64,000 nt of DNA, from assembly GCA_963930645.1 (NCBI GenBank), contig OZ005657.1, positions 45,971,153 through 46,035,152 on the forward strand, read 5' to 3'. The stretch comes from Salticus scenicus (taxonomy: Eukaryota > Arthropoda > Arachnida > Araneae > Salticidae). The notes beneath the pieces were generated by a model. The model was not told where the DNA came from. It saw nothing but the letters and a program-made list of their open reading frames with translations, and ran no database searches. The position numbers and the translations under genes were made by a program. This document shows positions 12,470 through 24,898 of the stretch, piece after piece. Every line of letters starts with the position of its first letter. Position 1 is the first letter of the stretch.

Positions 12470-12784
12470 ACGAAAATGGGTATTTACATTTACCTCTTTA
12501 TATCCTGAGTCGATCTATATTGTTTCAGAATGTTATACATATTATTAGGACAGAAATAGAATTCTTAAAAAAGCTCTGCTTCGATGTAAACTTTAATTAA
12601 ATCATTTACACATTATATGTTTTATTTAGAAACATTCAACTTTCATAAATTATGTTCAGATTGAATTTTATTTATTGCCACCCTCTCTGATAAGCCACAC
12701 GGTTTAGGATGCTCTGAAGATATCGAAAGTTTTTCTTTTATCAAGTGAAACTTTTCTACTAAATATTTGCCAAAAGTAACGCAT

Positions 12785-12858
12785 TGGCCCATGGGGGGAT
12801 CGAACCCACGACCTTCGCGTTATTAGCACGACGCTCTAACCAACTGAGCTAATGGGCC
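12785..12858 (-). tRNA. tRNA-Ile(AAU) copy 33, class A
   Basis: Class A, no private change. Confidence 0.85.
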
Positions 12859-13173
12859 ACGAAAATCGGAAGTTACATTTACCTATTTATATCCTGAGTC
12901 GATCTATATTGTTTCAGAATATTATACATATTATTAGGACAGAAATAGAATTCTTAAAAAAGCTCTGCTTCGATGTAAACTTTAATTAAATCATTTACAC
13001 ATTATATGTTTTATTTAGAAACATTCAACATCCATAAATTATGTTCAGATTGAATTTTATTTATTGCAACCCTCTTTGATAAGCCATACGGTTTTCGATG
13101 CTCTAAATATATCGAAAGGTTTTCTTTTATCAAGTGAAACTTTTCTGCTAAATATTGGCCAAAAGCAACGCAT

Positions 13174-13247
13174 TGGCACATGGGGGGATCGAAGCCACGA
13201 CCTGCGCGTTATTACCACGACGCTCTAACCAAGTGAGCTAATGGGCC
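13174..13247 (-). pseudogene. tRNA-Ile pseudogene copy 34, class B
   Basis: Full class B set. Confidence 0.75.
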
Positions 13248-13562
13248 ACGAAAATCGGAAGTTACATTTACCTCTTTATATCCTGAGTCGATCTATATTG
13301 TTTCAGAATGTTATACATAATATTTGGACAGAAATAGAATTCCTAAAAAAGCTCTGCTTCGATGTAAACTTTAATTAACTCATTTACACATTATATGTTT
13401 TATTTAGAAACATTCAATTTTCATAAATTATGTTCCGATTGAATTTTATTTATTGCCACACTCTTTGATAAGCCATACGGTTTAGGATGCTCTGAAGATA
13501 TCGAAAGGTTTTCTTTTATCAAGTGAAAATTTTCTACTAAATATTGGCCAAAAGCAACGCAT

Positions 13563-13636
13563 TGGCCCATGGGGGGATCGAACCCACGACCTCCGCGTTA
13601 TTAGCACGACGCTCTAACCAACTGAGCTAATGGGCC
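13563..13636 (-). tRNA. tRNA-Ile(AAU) copy 35, class A
   Basis: Class A with G43 (U27-G43 wobble), structurally tolerable. Confidence 0.8.
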
Positions 13637-13951
13637 ACGAAAATGGGTATTTACATTTACCTCTTTATATCCTGAGTCGATCTATATTGTTTCAGAATGT
13701 TATACATATTATTAGGACAGAAATAGAATTCTTAAAAAAGCTCTGCTTCGATGTAAACTTTAATTAAATCATTTACACATTATATGTTTTATTTAGAAAC
13801 ATTCAACTTTCATAAATTATGTTCAGATTGAATTTTATTTATTGCCACCCTCTCTGATAAGCCACACGGTTTAGGATGCTCTGAAGATATCGAAAGTTTT
13901 TCTTTTATCAAGTGAAACTTTTCTGCTAAATATTGGCCAAAAGTAACGCAT

Positions 13952-14025
13952 TGGCCCATGGGGGGATCGAACCCACGACCTTCGCGTTATTAGCACGACG
14001 CTCTAACCCACTGAGCTAATGGGCC
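13952..14025 (-). tRNA. tRNA-Ile(AAU) copy 36, class A
   Basis: Class A with a D-loop change (AGTGGGTTA), shared with copy 67. Confidence 0.8.
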
Positions 14026-14340
14026 ACGGAAATCAGAGGTTGCATTTACCTCTTTATATCCTGAGTCGATCTATATTGTTTCAGAATATTATACATATTA
14101 TTAGGACAGAAATAGAATTCTTAAAAAAGCTCTGCTTCGATGTAAACTTTAATTAAATCATTTACACATTATATGTTTTATTTAGAAACATTCAACATCC
14201 ATAAATTATGTTCAGATTGAATTTTATTTATTGCAACCCTCTTTGATAAGCCATGCGGTTTTGGATGCTCTGAAGATATCGAAAGGTTTTCTTTTATCAA
14301 GTGAAACTTTTCTGCTAAATATTGGCCAAAAGCAACGCAT

Positions 14341-14414
14341 TGGCCCATGGGGGGATCGAACCCACGACCTTCGCGTTATTAGCACGACGCTCTAACCAAC
14401 TGAGCTAATGGGCC
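14341..14414 (-). tRNA. tRNA-Ile(AAU) copy 37, class A
   Basis: Class A, no private change. Confidence 0.85.
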
Positions 14415-14729
14415 ACGAAAATCGGAAGTTACATTTACCTCTTTATATCCTGAGTCGATCTATATTGTTTCAGAATATTATACTTATTATTAGGACAGAA
14501 ATAGAATTCTTAAAAAAGCTCTGCTTCGATGTAAACTTTAATTAAATCATTTACACATTATATGTTTTATTTAGAAACATTCAACATCCATAAATTATGT
14601 TCAGATTGAATTTTATTTATTGCAACACTCTTTGATAAGCCATACGGTTTAGGATGCTCTGAAGATATCGAAAGGTTTTCTTTTATCAAGTGAAACTTTT
14701 CTGCTAAATATTGGCCAAAAGCAACGCAT

Positions 14730-14803
14730 TGGCCCATGGGGGGATCGAACCCACGACCTTCGCGTTATTAGCACGACGCTCTAACCAACTGAGCTAATGG
14801 GCC
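14730..14803 (-). tRNA. tRNA-Ile(AAU) copy 38, class A
   Basis: Class A, no private change. Confidence 0.85.
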
Positions 14804-15119
14804 ACGAAAGGCGGAAGTTACATTTACCTCTTTATATCCTGAGTCGATCTATATTGTTTCAGAATATTATACATATTATTAGGACAGAAATAGAATTCTT
14901 AAAAAAGCTCTGCTTCGATGTAAACTTTAATTAAATCATTTACACATTATATGTTTTATTTAGAAACATTCAACTTTCATAAATTATGTTCAGATTGAAT
15001 TTTATTTATTGCCACCCTCTCTGATAAGCCATACGGTTTAGGATGCTCTGAAGATATCGGAAAGGTTTTCTTTTATCAAGTGAAACTTTTCTGCTAAATA
15101 TTGGCCAAAAGTAACGCAT

Positions 15120-15193
15120 TGGCCCATGGGGGGATCGAACCCACGACCTTCGCATTATTAGCACGTCGCTCTAACCAACTGTGCTAATGGGCC
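15120..15193 (-). tRNA. tRNA-Ile(AAU) copy 39, class C
   Basis: Class C, with the ATCGGAAAGG spacer insertion. Confidence 0.55.
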
Positions 15194-15508
15194 ACGAAAA
15201 TCGGAAGTTACATTTACCTCTTTATATCCTGAGTCGATCTATATTGTTTCAGAATATTATACATACTATTAGGACAGAAATAGAATTCTTAAAAAAGCTC
15301 TGCTTCGATGTAAACTTTAATTAAATCATTTACACATTATATGTTTTATTTAGAAACATTCAACATCCATAAATTATGTTCAGATTGAATTTTATTTATT
15401 GCAACCCTCTTTGATAAGCCATACGGTTTAGGATTCTCTGAAGATATCGAAAGGTTTTCTTTTATCAAGTGAAACTTTTCTGCTAAATATTGGCCAAAAG
15501 TAACGCAT

Positions 15509-15582
15509 TGGTCATTGGGGGGATCGAACCCACGTCCTACGCGTTATTAGCACGACGCTCTAACCAACTGAGCTAATGGGCC
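15509..15582 (-). pseudogene. tRNA-Ile pseudogene copy 40, class D
   Basis: Class D: acceptor 3' strand AATGACC gives three mismatches and U43 breaks the anticodon stem; the B box is intact. Confidence 0.75.
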
Positions 15583-15897
15583 ACGAAAATCGGAAGTTAC
15601 ATTTACTTCTTTATATCCTGAGTCGATCTATATTGTTTCAGAATATTATACATACTATTAGGACAGAAATAGAATTCTTAAAAAAGCTCTGCTTCGATGT
15701 AAACTTTAATTAAATCATTTACACATTATATGTTTTATTTAGAAACATTCAACTTTCATAAATTATGTTCAGATTGAATTTTATTTATTGCCACCCTCTC
15801 TGATAAGCCACACGGTTTAGGATGCTCTGAAGATATCGAAAGGTTTTCTTTTATCAAGTGAAACTTTTCTGCTAAATATTGGCCAAAAGTAACGCAT

Positions 15898-15971
15898 TGG
15901 CCCATGGGGGGATCGAACCCACGACCTTCGCGTTATTAGCACGACGCTCTAACCAACTGAGCTAATGGGCC
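15898..15971 (-). tRNA. tRNA-Ile(AAU) copy 41, class A
   Basis: Class A, no private change. Confidence 0.85.
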
Positions 15972-16286
15972 ACGAAAATCGGAAGTTACATTTACCTCTT
16001 TATATCCTGAGTCGATCTATATTGTTTCAGAATATTATACATATTATTAGGACAGAAATAGAATTCTTAAGAAAGCTCTGCTCCGATGTAAACTTTAATT
16101 AAATCATTTACACATTATATGTTTTATTTAGAAACATTCAATTTTCATAAATTATGTTCAGATTGAAATTTATTTATTGCCACACTCTTTGATAAGCCAT
16201 ACGGTTTTCAAAGCTCTAAATATATCGAAAGGTTTTCTTTTATCAAGTGAAACTTTTCTGCTAAATATTGGCCAAAAGCAACGCAT

Positions 16287-16360
16287 TGGCACATGGGGGG
16301 ATCGAAGCCACGACCTGCGCGTTATTACCACGACGCTCTAACCAAGTGAGCTAATGGGCC
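16287..16360 (-). pseudogene. tRNA-Ile pseudogene copy 42, class B
   Basis: Full class B set; spacer carries GTTTTCAAAGCTC. Confidence 0.75.
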
Positions 16361-16675
16361 ACGAAAATCGGAAGTTACATTTACCTCTTTATATCCTGAG
16401 TCGATCTATATTGTTTCAGAATATTATACATATTATTAGGACAGAAATAGAATTCTTAAAAAAGCTCTGCTTCGATGTAAACTTTAATTAAATCATTTAC
16501 ACATTATATGTTTTATTTAGAAACATTCAACTTTCATAAATTATGTTCAGATTGAATTTTATTTATTGCCACCCTCTCTGATAAGCCACACGGTTTAGGA
16601 TGCTCTGAAGATATCGAAAGGTTTTCTTTTATCAAGTGAAACTTTTCTGCTAAATATTGGCCAAAAGTAACGCAT

Positions 16676-16749
16676 TGGCCCATGGGGGGATCGAACCCAC
16701 GACCTTCGCGTTATTAGCACGACGCTCTAACCAACTGAGCTAACGGGCC
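16676..16749 (-). tRNA. tRNA-Ile(AAU) copy 43, class A
   Basis: Class A with G6 (G6-U67 wobble in the acceptor). Confidence 0.8.
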
Positions 16750-17060
16750 ACAAAAATCGAAAGTTACATTTACCTCTTTATATCCTGAGTCGATCTATAT
16801 TGTTTCAGAATATTATACATATTATTAGGACAGAAATAGAATTCTTAAAAAAGCTCTGCTTCGATGTAAACTTTAATTAAATCATTTACACATTATATGT
16901 TTTATTTAGAAACATTCAACTTTCATAAATTATGTTCAGATTGAATTTTATTTATTGCCACCCTCTTTGATAAGCCATACGGTTTAGGATGCTCTGAAGA
17001 TATCGAAAGGTTTTCTTTTATCAAGAGAAACTTTTCTGCTAAATATTGGCCAAAAGCAAT

Positions 17061-17130
17061 GCATGGGGGGATCGAAGCCACGACCTTCGCGTTATTAGCA
17101 CGACGCTCTAACCAACTGAGCTAATGGGCC
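17061..17130 (-). pseudogene. tRNA-Ile pseudogene copy 44, class E
   Basis: Class E: a deletion has removed most of the 3' acceptor strand, leaving ATGC after the T arm; C53 is also present. Confidence 0.8.
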
Positions 17131-17445
17131 ACGAAAATCGGAAGTTACATTTACCTCTTTATATCCTGAGTCGATCTATATTGTTTCAGAATATTATACT
17201 TATTATTAGGACAGAAATAGAATTCTTAAAAAAGCTCTGCTTCGATGTAAACTTTAATTAAATCATTTACACATTATATGTTTTATTTAGAAACATTCAA
17301 CATCCATAAATTATGTTCAGATTGAATTTTATTTATTGCAACCCTCTTTGATAAGCCATACGGTTTAGGATGCTCTGAAGATATCGAAAGGTTTTCTTTT
17401 ATCAAGTGAAACTTTTCTGCTAAATATTGGCCAAAAGCAACGCAT

Positions 17446-17519
17446 TGGCCCATGGGGGGATCGAACCCACGACCTTCGCGTTATTAGCACGACGCTCTAA
17501 CCAACTGAGCTAATGGGCC
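17446..17519 (-). tRNA. tRNA-Ile(AAU) copy 45, class A
   Basis: Class A; first unit of segmental duplication 2. Confidence 0.85.
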
Positions 17520-17835
17520 ACGAAAGTCGGAAGTTACATTTACCTCTTTATATCCTGAGTCGATCTATATTGTTTCAGAATATTATACATATTATTAGGA
17601 CAGAAATAGAATTCTTAAAAAAGCTCTGCTTCGATGTAAACTTTAATTAAATCATTTACACATTATATGTTTTATTTAGAAACATTCAACTTTCATAAAT
17701 TATGTTCAGATTGAATTTTATTTATTGCCACCCTCTCTGATAAGCCATACGGTTTAGGATGCTCTGAAGATATCGGAAAGGTTTTCTTTTATCAAGTGAA
17801 ACTTTTCTGCTAAATATTGGCCAAAAGTAACGCAT

Positions 17836-17909
17836 TGGCCCATGGGGGGATCGAACCCACGACCTTCGCATTATTAGCACGTCGCTCTAACCAACTGTGC
17901 TAATGGGCC
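17836..17909 (-). tRNA. tRNA-Ile(AAU) copy 46, class C
   Basis: Class C. Confidence 0.55.
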
Positions 17910-18224
17910 ACGAAAATCGGAAGTTACATTTACCTCTTTATATCCTGAGTCGATCTATATTGTTTCAGAATATTATACATACTATTAGGACAGAAATAGA
18001 ATTCTTAAAAAAGCTCTGCTTCGATGTAATCTTTAATTAAATCATTTACACATTATATGTTTTATTTAGAAACATTCAACATCCATAAATTATGTTCAGA
18101 TTGAATTTTATTTATTGCAACCCTCTTTGATAAGCCATACGGTTTAGGATTCTCTGAAGATATCGAAAGGTTTTCTTTTATCAAGTGAAACTTTTCTGCT
18201 AAATATTGGCCAAAAGTAACGCAT

Positions 18225-18298
18225 TGGTCATTGGGGGGATCGAACCCACGTCCTACGCGTTATTAGCACGACGCTCTAACCAACTGAGCTAATGGGCC
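18225..18298 (-). pseudogene. tRNA-Ile pseudogene copy 47, class D
   Basis: Class D. Confidence 0.75.
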
Positions 18299-18613
18299 AC
18301 GAAAATCGGAAGTTACATTTACTTCTTTATATCCTGAGTCGATCTATATTGTTTCAGAATATTATACATACTATTAGGACAGAAATAGAATTCTTAAAAA
18401 AGCTCTGCTTCGATGTAAACTTTAATTAAATCATTTACACATTATATGTTTTATTTAGAAACATTCAACTTTCATAAATTATGTTCAGATTGAATTTTAT
18501 TTATTGCCACCCTCTCTGATAAGCCACACGGTTTAGGATGCTCTGAAGATATCGAAAGGTTTTCTTTTATCAAGTGAAACTTTTCTGCTAAATATTGGCC
18601 AAAAGTAACGCAT

Positions 18614-18687
18614 TGGCCCATGGGGGGATCGAACCCACGACCTTCGCGTTATTAGCACGACGCTCTAACCAACTGAGCTAATGGGCC
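18614..18687 (-). tRNA. tRNA-Ile(AAU) copy 48, class A
   Basis: Class A, no private change. Confidence 0.85.
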
Positions 18688-19002
18688 ACGAAAATCGGAA
18701 GTTACATTTACCTCTTTATATCCTGAGTCGATCTATATTGTTTCAGAATATTATACATATTATTAGGACAGAAATAGAATTCTTAAGAAAGCTCTGCTCC
18801 GATGTAAACTTTAATTAAATCATTTACACATTATATGTTTTATTTAGAAACATTCAATTTTCATAAATTATGTTCAGATTGAAATTTATTTATTGCCACA
18901 CTCTTTGATAAGCCATACGGTTTTCAAAGCTCTAAATATATCGAAAGGTTTTCTTTTATCAAGTGAAACTTTTCTGCTAAATATTGGCCAAAAGCAACGC
19001 AT

Positions 19003-19076
19003 TGGCACATGGGGGGATCGAAGCCACGACCTGCGCGTTATTACCACGACGCTCTAACCAAGTGAGCTAATGGGCC
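19003..19076 (-). pseudogene. tRNA-Ile pseudogene copy 49, class B
   Basis: Full class B set. Confidence 0.75.
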
Positions 19077-19392
19077 ACGAAAATCGGAAGTTACATTTAC
19101 CTCTTTATATCCTGAGTCGATTTATATTGTTTCAGAATATTATACATATTATTAGGACAGAAATAGAATTCTTAAAAAAGCTCTGCTTCGATGTAAACTT
19201 TAATTAAATCATTTACACATTATATGTTTTATTTAGAAACATTCAACTTTCATAAATTATGTTCAGATTGAATTTTATTTATTGCCACCCTCTCTGATAA
19301 GCCATACGGTTTAGGATGCTCTGAAGATATCGGAAAGGTTTTCTTTTATCAAGTGAAACTTTTCTGCTAAATATTGGCCAAAAGTAACGCAT

Positions 19393-19466
19393 TGGCCCAT
19401 GGGGGGATCGAACCCACGACCTTCGCATTATTAGCACGTCGCTCTAACCAACTGTGCTAATGGGCC
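19393..19466 (-). tRNA. tRNA-Ile(AAU) copy 50, class C
   Basis: Class C. Confidence 0.55.
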
Positions 19467-19781
19467 ACGAAAATCGGAAGTTACATTTACCTCTTTATAT
19501 CCTTAGTCGATCTATATTGTTTCAGAATATTATACATACTATTAGGACAGAAATAGAATTCTTAAAAAAGCTCTGCTTCGATGTAAACTTTAATTAAATC
19601 ATTTACACATTATATGTTTTATTTAGAAACATTCAACATCCATAAATTATGTTCAGATTGAATTTTATTTATTGCAACCCTCTTTGATAAGCCATACGGT
19701 TTAGGATTCTCTGAAGATATCGAAAGGTTTTCTTTTATCAAGTGAAACTTTTCTGCTAAATATTGGCCAAAAGTAACGCCT

Positions 19782-19855
19782 TGGTCATTGGGGGGATCGA
19801 ACCCACGTCCTACGCGTTATTAGCACGACGCTCTAACCATCTGAGCTAATGGGCC
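19782..19855 (-). pseudogene. tRNA-Ile pseudogene copy 51, class D
   Basis: Class D with a D-loop change (CAGATGG). Confidence 0.75.
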
Positions 19856-20166
19856 ACGAAAATCGGAAGTTACATTTACCTCTTTATATCCTGAGTCGAT
19901 CTATATTGTTTCAGAATATTATACATATTATTAGGACAGAAATAGAATTCTTAAAAAAGCTCTGCTTCGATGTAAACTTTAATTAAATCATTTACACATT
20001 ATATGTTTTATTTAGAAACATTCAACTTTCATAAATTATGTTCAGATTGAATTTTATTTATTGCCACCCTCTTTGATAAGCCATACGGTTTAGGATGCTC
20101 TGAAGATATCGAAAGGTTTTCTTTTATCAAGAGAAACTTTTCTGCTAAATATTGGCCAGAAGCAAT

Positions 20167-20236
20167 GCATGGGGGGATCGAAGCCACGACCTTCGCGTTA
20201 TTAGCACGACGCTCTAACCAACTGAGCTAATGGGCC
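20167..20236 (-). pseudogene. tRNA-Ile pseudogene copy 52, class E
   Basis: Class E; the downstream trailer also has GGCCAGAAG, which reduces the TTTT stop to a T2 run. Confidence 0.8.
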
Positions 20237-20551
20237 ACGAAAATCGGAAGTTACATTTACCTCTTTATATCCTGAGTCGATCTATATTGTTTCAGAATAT
20301 TATACATACTATTAGGACAGAAATAGAATTCTTAAAAAAGCTCTGCTTCGATGTAAACTTTAATTAAATCATTTACACATTATATGTTTTATTTAGAAAC
20401 ATTCAATTTTCATAAATTATGTTCAGATTGAAATTTATTTATTGCCACACTCTTTGATAAGCCATACGGTTTAGGATGCTCTGAAGATATCGAAAGGTTT
20501 TCTTTTATCAAGTCAAACTTTTCTGCTAAATATTGGCCAAAAGCAACGCAT

Positions 20552-20625
20552 TGGCCCATGGGGGGATCGAACCCACGACCTTCGCGTTATTAGCACGACG
20601 CTCTAACCAACTGAGCTAATGGGCC
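20552..20625 (-). tRNA. tRNA-Ile(AAU) copy 53, class A
   Basis: Class A; the 5' flank is the ACCGGTAGTT type. Confidence 0.85.
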
Positions 20626-20940
20626 ACGAAAACCGGTAGTTACATTTACCGCTTTATATCCTGAGTCGATCTATATTGTTTCAGAATATTATACATATTA
20701 TTAGGACATAAATAGAATTCTTAAAAAAGCTCTGCTTCGATGTAAACTTTAATTAAATCATTTACACATTATATGTCTTATTTAGAAACATTCAATTTTC
20801 ATAAATTATGTTCCGATTGAATTTTATTTATTGCCACACTCTTTGATAAGCCATACGGTTTAGGATGCTCTGAAGATATCGAAAGGTTTTCTTTTATCAA
20901 GAGAAACTTTTCTGCTAAATATTGGCCAAAAGTAACGCAT

Positions 20941-21014
20941 TGGCCCATGGGGGGATCGAACCCACGAACTTCGCGTTATTAGCACGACGCTCTAACCAAC
21001 TGAGCTAATGGGCC
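20941..21014 (-). tRNA. tRNA-Ile(AAU) copy 54, class G
   Basis: Class G: U46 in the variable loop, stems as class A. Confidence 0.8.
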
Positions 21015-21329
21015 ACGAAAATGGGTATTTACATTAAACTCTTTATATCCTGAGTCGATCGATATTGTTTCAGAATGTTATACATATTATTAGGACAGAA
21101 ATAGAATTCTTAAAAAAGCTCTGCTTCGATGTAAACTTTAATTAAATCATTTACACATTATATGTTTTATTTAGAAACATTCAACTTCCATAAATTATGT
21201 TCAGATTGAATTTTATTTATTGCAACCCTCTTTGATAAGCCATACGGTTTTCGATGCTCTAAAGATATCGAAAGGTTTTCTTTTATCAAGTGAAACTTTT
21301 CTGCTAAATATTTGCCAAAAGTAACGCAT

Positions 21330-21403
21330 TGGCCCATGGGGGGATCGAAGCCACGACCTTCGCGTTATTAGCACGACGCTCTAACCAACTGAGCTAATGG
21401 GCC
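21330..21403 (-). pseudogene. tRNA-Ile pseudogene copy 55, class H
   Basis: Class H: acceptor, D and anticodon arms intact, but C53 loses the universal G53-C61 pair and damages the B box. Confidence 0.65.
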
Positions 21404-21718
21404 ACGAAAATCGGAAGTTACATTTACCTCTTTATATCCTGAGTCGATCTATATTGTTTCAGAATATTATACATATTATTAGGACAGAAATAGAATTCTT
21501 AAAAAAGCTCTGCTTCGATGTAAACTTTAATTAAATCATTTACACATTATATGTTTTATTTAGAAACATTCAACATCCATAAATTATGTTCAGATTGAAT
21601 TTTATTTATTGCAACCCTCTTTGATAAGCCATACGGTTTTCGATGCTCTAAAGATATCGAAAGGTTTTGTTTTATCAAGTGAAACTTTTCTGCTAAATAC
21701 TGGCCAAAAGCAACGCAT

Positions 21719-21792
21719 TGGCACATGGGGGGATCGAAGCCACGACCTGCGCGTTATTAGCACGACGCTCTAACCAACTGAGCTAATGGGCC
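21719..21792 (-). pseudogene. tRNA-Ile pseudogene copy 56, class B1
   Basis: Class B1: U69, C53 and C43 without the loop changes. Confidence 0.7.
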
Positions 21793-22104
21793 ACGAAAAT
21801 CGGAAGTTACATTTACCTCTTTATATCCTGAGTCGATCTATATTGTTTCAGAATGTTATACATATTATTTGGACAGAAATAGAATTCTTAAAAAAGCTCT
21901 GCTTCGATGTAAACTTTAATTAACTCATTTACACATTATATGTTTTATTTAGAAACATTCAATTTTCATAAATTATGTTCCGATTGAATTTTATTTATTG
22001 CCACACTCTTTGATAAGCCATACGGTTTAGGATGCTCTGAAGATATCGAAAGGTTTTCTTTTATCAAGTGAAACTTTTCTGCTAAATATTGGCCAAAAGT
22101 AACG

Positions 22105-22174
22105 CATTGGGGGGATCGAACCCACGTCCTACGCGTTATTAGCACGACGCTCTAACCATCTGAGCTAATGGGCC
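22105..22174 (-). pseudogene. tRNA-Ile pseudogene copy 57, class D1
   Basis: Class D1: like D, with a deletion that removes the rest of the 3' acceptor strand. Confidence 0.8.
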
Positions 22175-22490
22175 ACGAAAATCGGAAGTTACATTTACCT
22201 CTTTATATCCTGAGTCGATCTATATTGTTTCAGAATATTATACATATTATTAGGACAGAAATAGAATTCTTAAAAAAGCTCTGCTTCGATGTAAACTTTA
22301 ATTAAATCATTTACACATTATATGTTTTATTTAGAAACATTCAACTTTCATAAATTATGTTCAGATTGAATTTTATTTATTGCCACCCTCTCTGATAAGC
22401 CATACGGTTTAGGATGCTCTGAAGATATCGGAAAGGTTTTCTTTTATCAAGTGAAACTTTTCTGCTAAATATTGGCCAAAAGTAACGCAT

Positions 22491-22564
22491 TGGCCCATGG
22501 GGGGATCGAACCCACGACCTTCGCATTATTAGCACGTCGCTCTAACCAACTGTGCTAATGGGCC
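22491..22564 (-). tRNA. tRNA-Ile(AAU) copy 58, class C
   Basis: Class C; last unit of duplication 2. Confidence 0.55.
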
Positions 22565-22879
22565 ACGAAAATCGGAAGTTACATTTACCTCTTTATATCC
22601 TGAGTCGATCTATATTGTTTCAGAATGTTATACATATTATTTGGACAGAAATAGAATTCTTAAAAAAGCTCTGCTTCGATGTAAACTTTAATTAACTCAT
22701 TTACACAGTATATGTTTTATTTAGAAACATTCAATTTTCATAAATTATGTTCCGATTGAATTTTATTTATTGCCACACTCTTTGATAAGCCATACGGTTT
22801 AGGATGCTCTGAAGATATCGAAAGGTTTTCTTTTATCAAGTGAAACTTTTCTGCTAAATATTGGCCAAAAGTAACGCAT

Positions 22880-22953
22880 TGGCCCATGGGGGGATCGAAC
22901 CCACGACCTTCGCGTTATTAGCACGACGCTCTAACCAACTGAGCTAATGGGCC
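22880..22953 (-). tRNA. tRNA-Ile(AAU) copy 59, class A
   Basis: Class A. Confidence 0.85.
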
Positions 22954-23268
22954 ACGGAAATCGGAGGTTGCATTTACCTCTTTATATCCTGAGTCGATCT
23001 ATATTGTTTCAGAATATTATACATATTATTAGGACAGAAATAGAATTCTTAAAAAAGCTCTGCTTCGATGTAAACTTTAATTAAATCATTTACACATTAT
23101 ATGTTTTATTTAGAAACATTCAACATCCATAAATTATGTTCAGATTGAATTTTATTTATTGCAACCCTCTTTGATAAGCCATACGGTTTAGGATGCTCTG
23201 AAGATATCGAAAGGTTTTCTTTTATCAAGTGAAACTTTTCTGCTAAATATTGGCCAAAAGCAACGCAT

Positions 23269-23342
23269 TGGCCCATGGGGGGATCGAACCCACGACCTTC
23301 GCGTTATTAGCACGACGCTCTAACCAACTGAGCTAATGGGCC
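23269..23342 (-). tRNA. tRNA-Ile(AAU) copy 60, class A
   Basis: Class A. Confidence 0.85.
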
Positions 23343-23657
23343 ACGAAAATCGGAAGTTACATTTACCTCTTTATATCCTGAGTCGATCTATATTGTTTCA
23401 GAATATTATACTTATTATTAGGACAGAAATAGAATTCTTAAAAAAGCTCTGCTTCGATGTAAACTTTAATTAAATCATTTACACATTATATGTTTTATTT
23501 AGAAACATTCAACATCCATAAATTATGTTCAGATTGAATTTTATTTATTGCAACCCTCTTTGATAAGCCATACGGTTTAGGATGCTCTGAAGATATCGAA
23601 AGGTTTTCTTTTATCAAGTGAAAATTTTCTACTAATTATTGGCCAAAAGCAACGCAT

Positions 23658-23731
23658 TGGCCCATGGGGGGATCGAACCCACGACCTTCGCGTTATTAGC
23701 ACGACGCTCAAACCAACTGAGCTAATGGGCC
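23658..23731 (-). tRNA. tRNA-Ile(AAU) copy 61, class A
   Basis: Class A with the D-loop base before GAGC changed (GGTTTGAGC), which affects conserved A21. Confidence 0.7.
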
Positions 23732-24046
23732 ACGAAAATGGGTATTTACATTTACCTCTTTATATCCTGAGTCGATCTATATTGTTTCAGAATGTTATAC
23801 ATATTATTAGGACAGAAATAGAATTCTTAAAAAAGCTCTGCTTCGATGTAAACTTTAATTAAATCATTTACACATTATATGTTTTATTTAGAAACATTCA
23901 ACATCCATAAATTATGTTCAGATTGAATTTTATTTATTGCAACCCTCTTTGATAAGCCATACGGTTTTCGATGCTCTAAAGATATCGAAAGGTTTTCTTT
24001 TATCAAGTGAAACTTTTCTGCTAAATATTGGCCAAAAGCAACGCAT

Positions 24047-24120
24047 TGGTACATGGGGGGATCGAAGCCACGACCTGCGCGTTATTAGCACGACGCTGTA
24101 ACCAACTGAGCTAATGGGCC
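24047..24120 (-). pseudogene. tRNA-Ile pseudogene copy 62, class B2
   Basis: Class B2 with a further D-stem change (GTTACAGC). Confidence 0.75.
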
Positions 24121-24435
24121 ACGAAAATCGGAAGTTACATTTATCTCTTTATATCCTGAGTCGATCTATATTGTTTCAGAATGTTATACATATTATTTGG
24201 ACAGAAATAGAATTCTTAAAAAAGCTCTGCTTCGATGTAAACTTTAATTAACTCATTTACACATTATATGTTTTATTTAGAAACATTCAATTTTCATAAA
24301 TTATGTTCCGATTGAATTTTATTTATTGCCACACTCTTTGATAAGCCATACGGTTTAGGATGCTCTGAAGATATCGAAAGGTTTTCTTTTATCAAGTGAA
24401 AATTTTCTACTAAATATTGGCCAAAAGCAACGCAT

Positions 24436-24509
24436 TGGCCCATGGGGGGATCGAACCCACGACCTTCGCGTTATTAGCACGACGCTCTAACCAACTGAGC
24501 TAATGGGCC
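24436..24509 (-). tRNA. tRNA-Ile(AAU) copy 63, class A
   Basis: Class A; partner of copy 32. Confidence 0.85.
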
Positions 24510-24824
24510 ACGAAAATGGGTATTTACATTTACCTCTTTATATCCTGAGTCGATCTATATTGTTTCAGAATGTTATACATATTATTAGGACAGAAATAGA
24601 ATTCTTAAAAAAGCTCTGCTTCGATGTAAACTTTAATTAAATCATTTACACATTATATGTTTTATTTAGAAACATTCAACTTTCATAAATTATGTTCAGA
24701 TTGAATTTTATTTATTGCCACCCTCTCTGATAAGCCACACGGTTTAGGATGCTCTGAAGATATCGAAAGTTTTTCTTTTATCAAGTGAAACTTTTCTACT
24801 AAATATTTGCCAAAAGTAACGCAT

Positions 24825-24898
24825 TGGCCCATGGGGGGATCGAACCCACGACCTTCGCGTTATTAGCACGACGCTCTAACCAACTGAGCTAATGGGCC
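24825..24898 (-). tRNA. tRNA-Ile(AAU) copy 64, class A
   Basis: Class A; partner of copy 33. Confidence 0.85.

Larger units (their letters stand above)
7412..14025 (-). repeat. Three-unit higher-order repeat, period 1,167 bp
   Basis: Class B copies recur every third unit, at 8505, 9672, 10840, 12007 and 13174. The two class A units between them usually differ from each other in spacer tags: one with GTGAAAATTTTCTACT and AACTCATTTAC, the next with the AAATGGGTATT flank and ATATTTGCC. The triplet A-A-B is therefore the amplified block here. The third triplet has a different class A pair (copies 29 and 30). Confidence 0.85.
12081..16360 (-). repeat. Segmental duplication 1, left copy
   Basis: Eleven units (copies 32-42) match copies 63-73 unit by unit in class order and private variants at a constant offset of 12,040 bp. 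Shared marks include TAACCCACTG in copies 36 and 67 and the flank ACGGAAATCAGAGG after both. Confidence 0.85.
20237..21792 (-). repeat. A-G-H-B1 four-unit module, first copy
   Basis: Copies 53-56 in fixed order. The module carries GTCAAACTTTTC, ACCGGTAGTTACATTTACCG and ATGTCTTATT tags, and recurs at 29561, 34986 and 39639, plus a two-unit remnant at 38472-39249. Confidence 0.85.
17131..22564 (-). repeat. Segmental duplication 2, left copy
   Basis: Fourteen units (copies 45-58) match copies 69-82 at a constant offset of 9,324 bp. Private marks shared at this offset include GATTTATATT at 19119 and 28443, GGCCAGAAGCAATG at 20155 and 29479, AACCGGTAGT at 20631 and 29955, and the short D1 copy. 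Confidence 0.9.
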
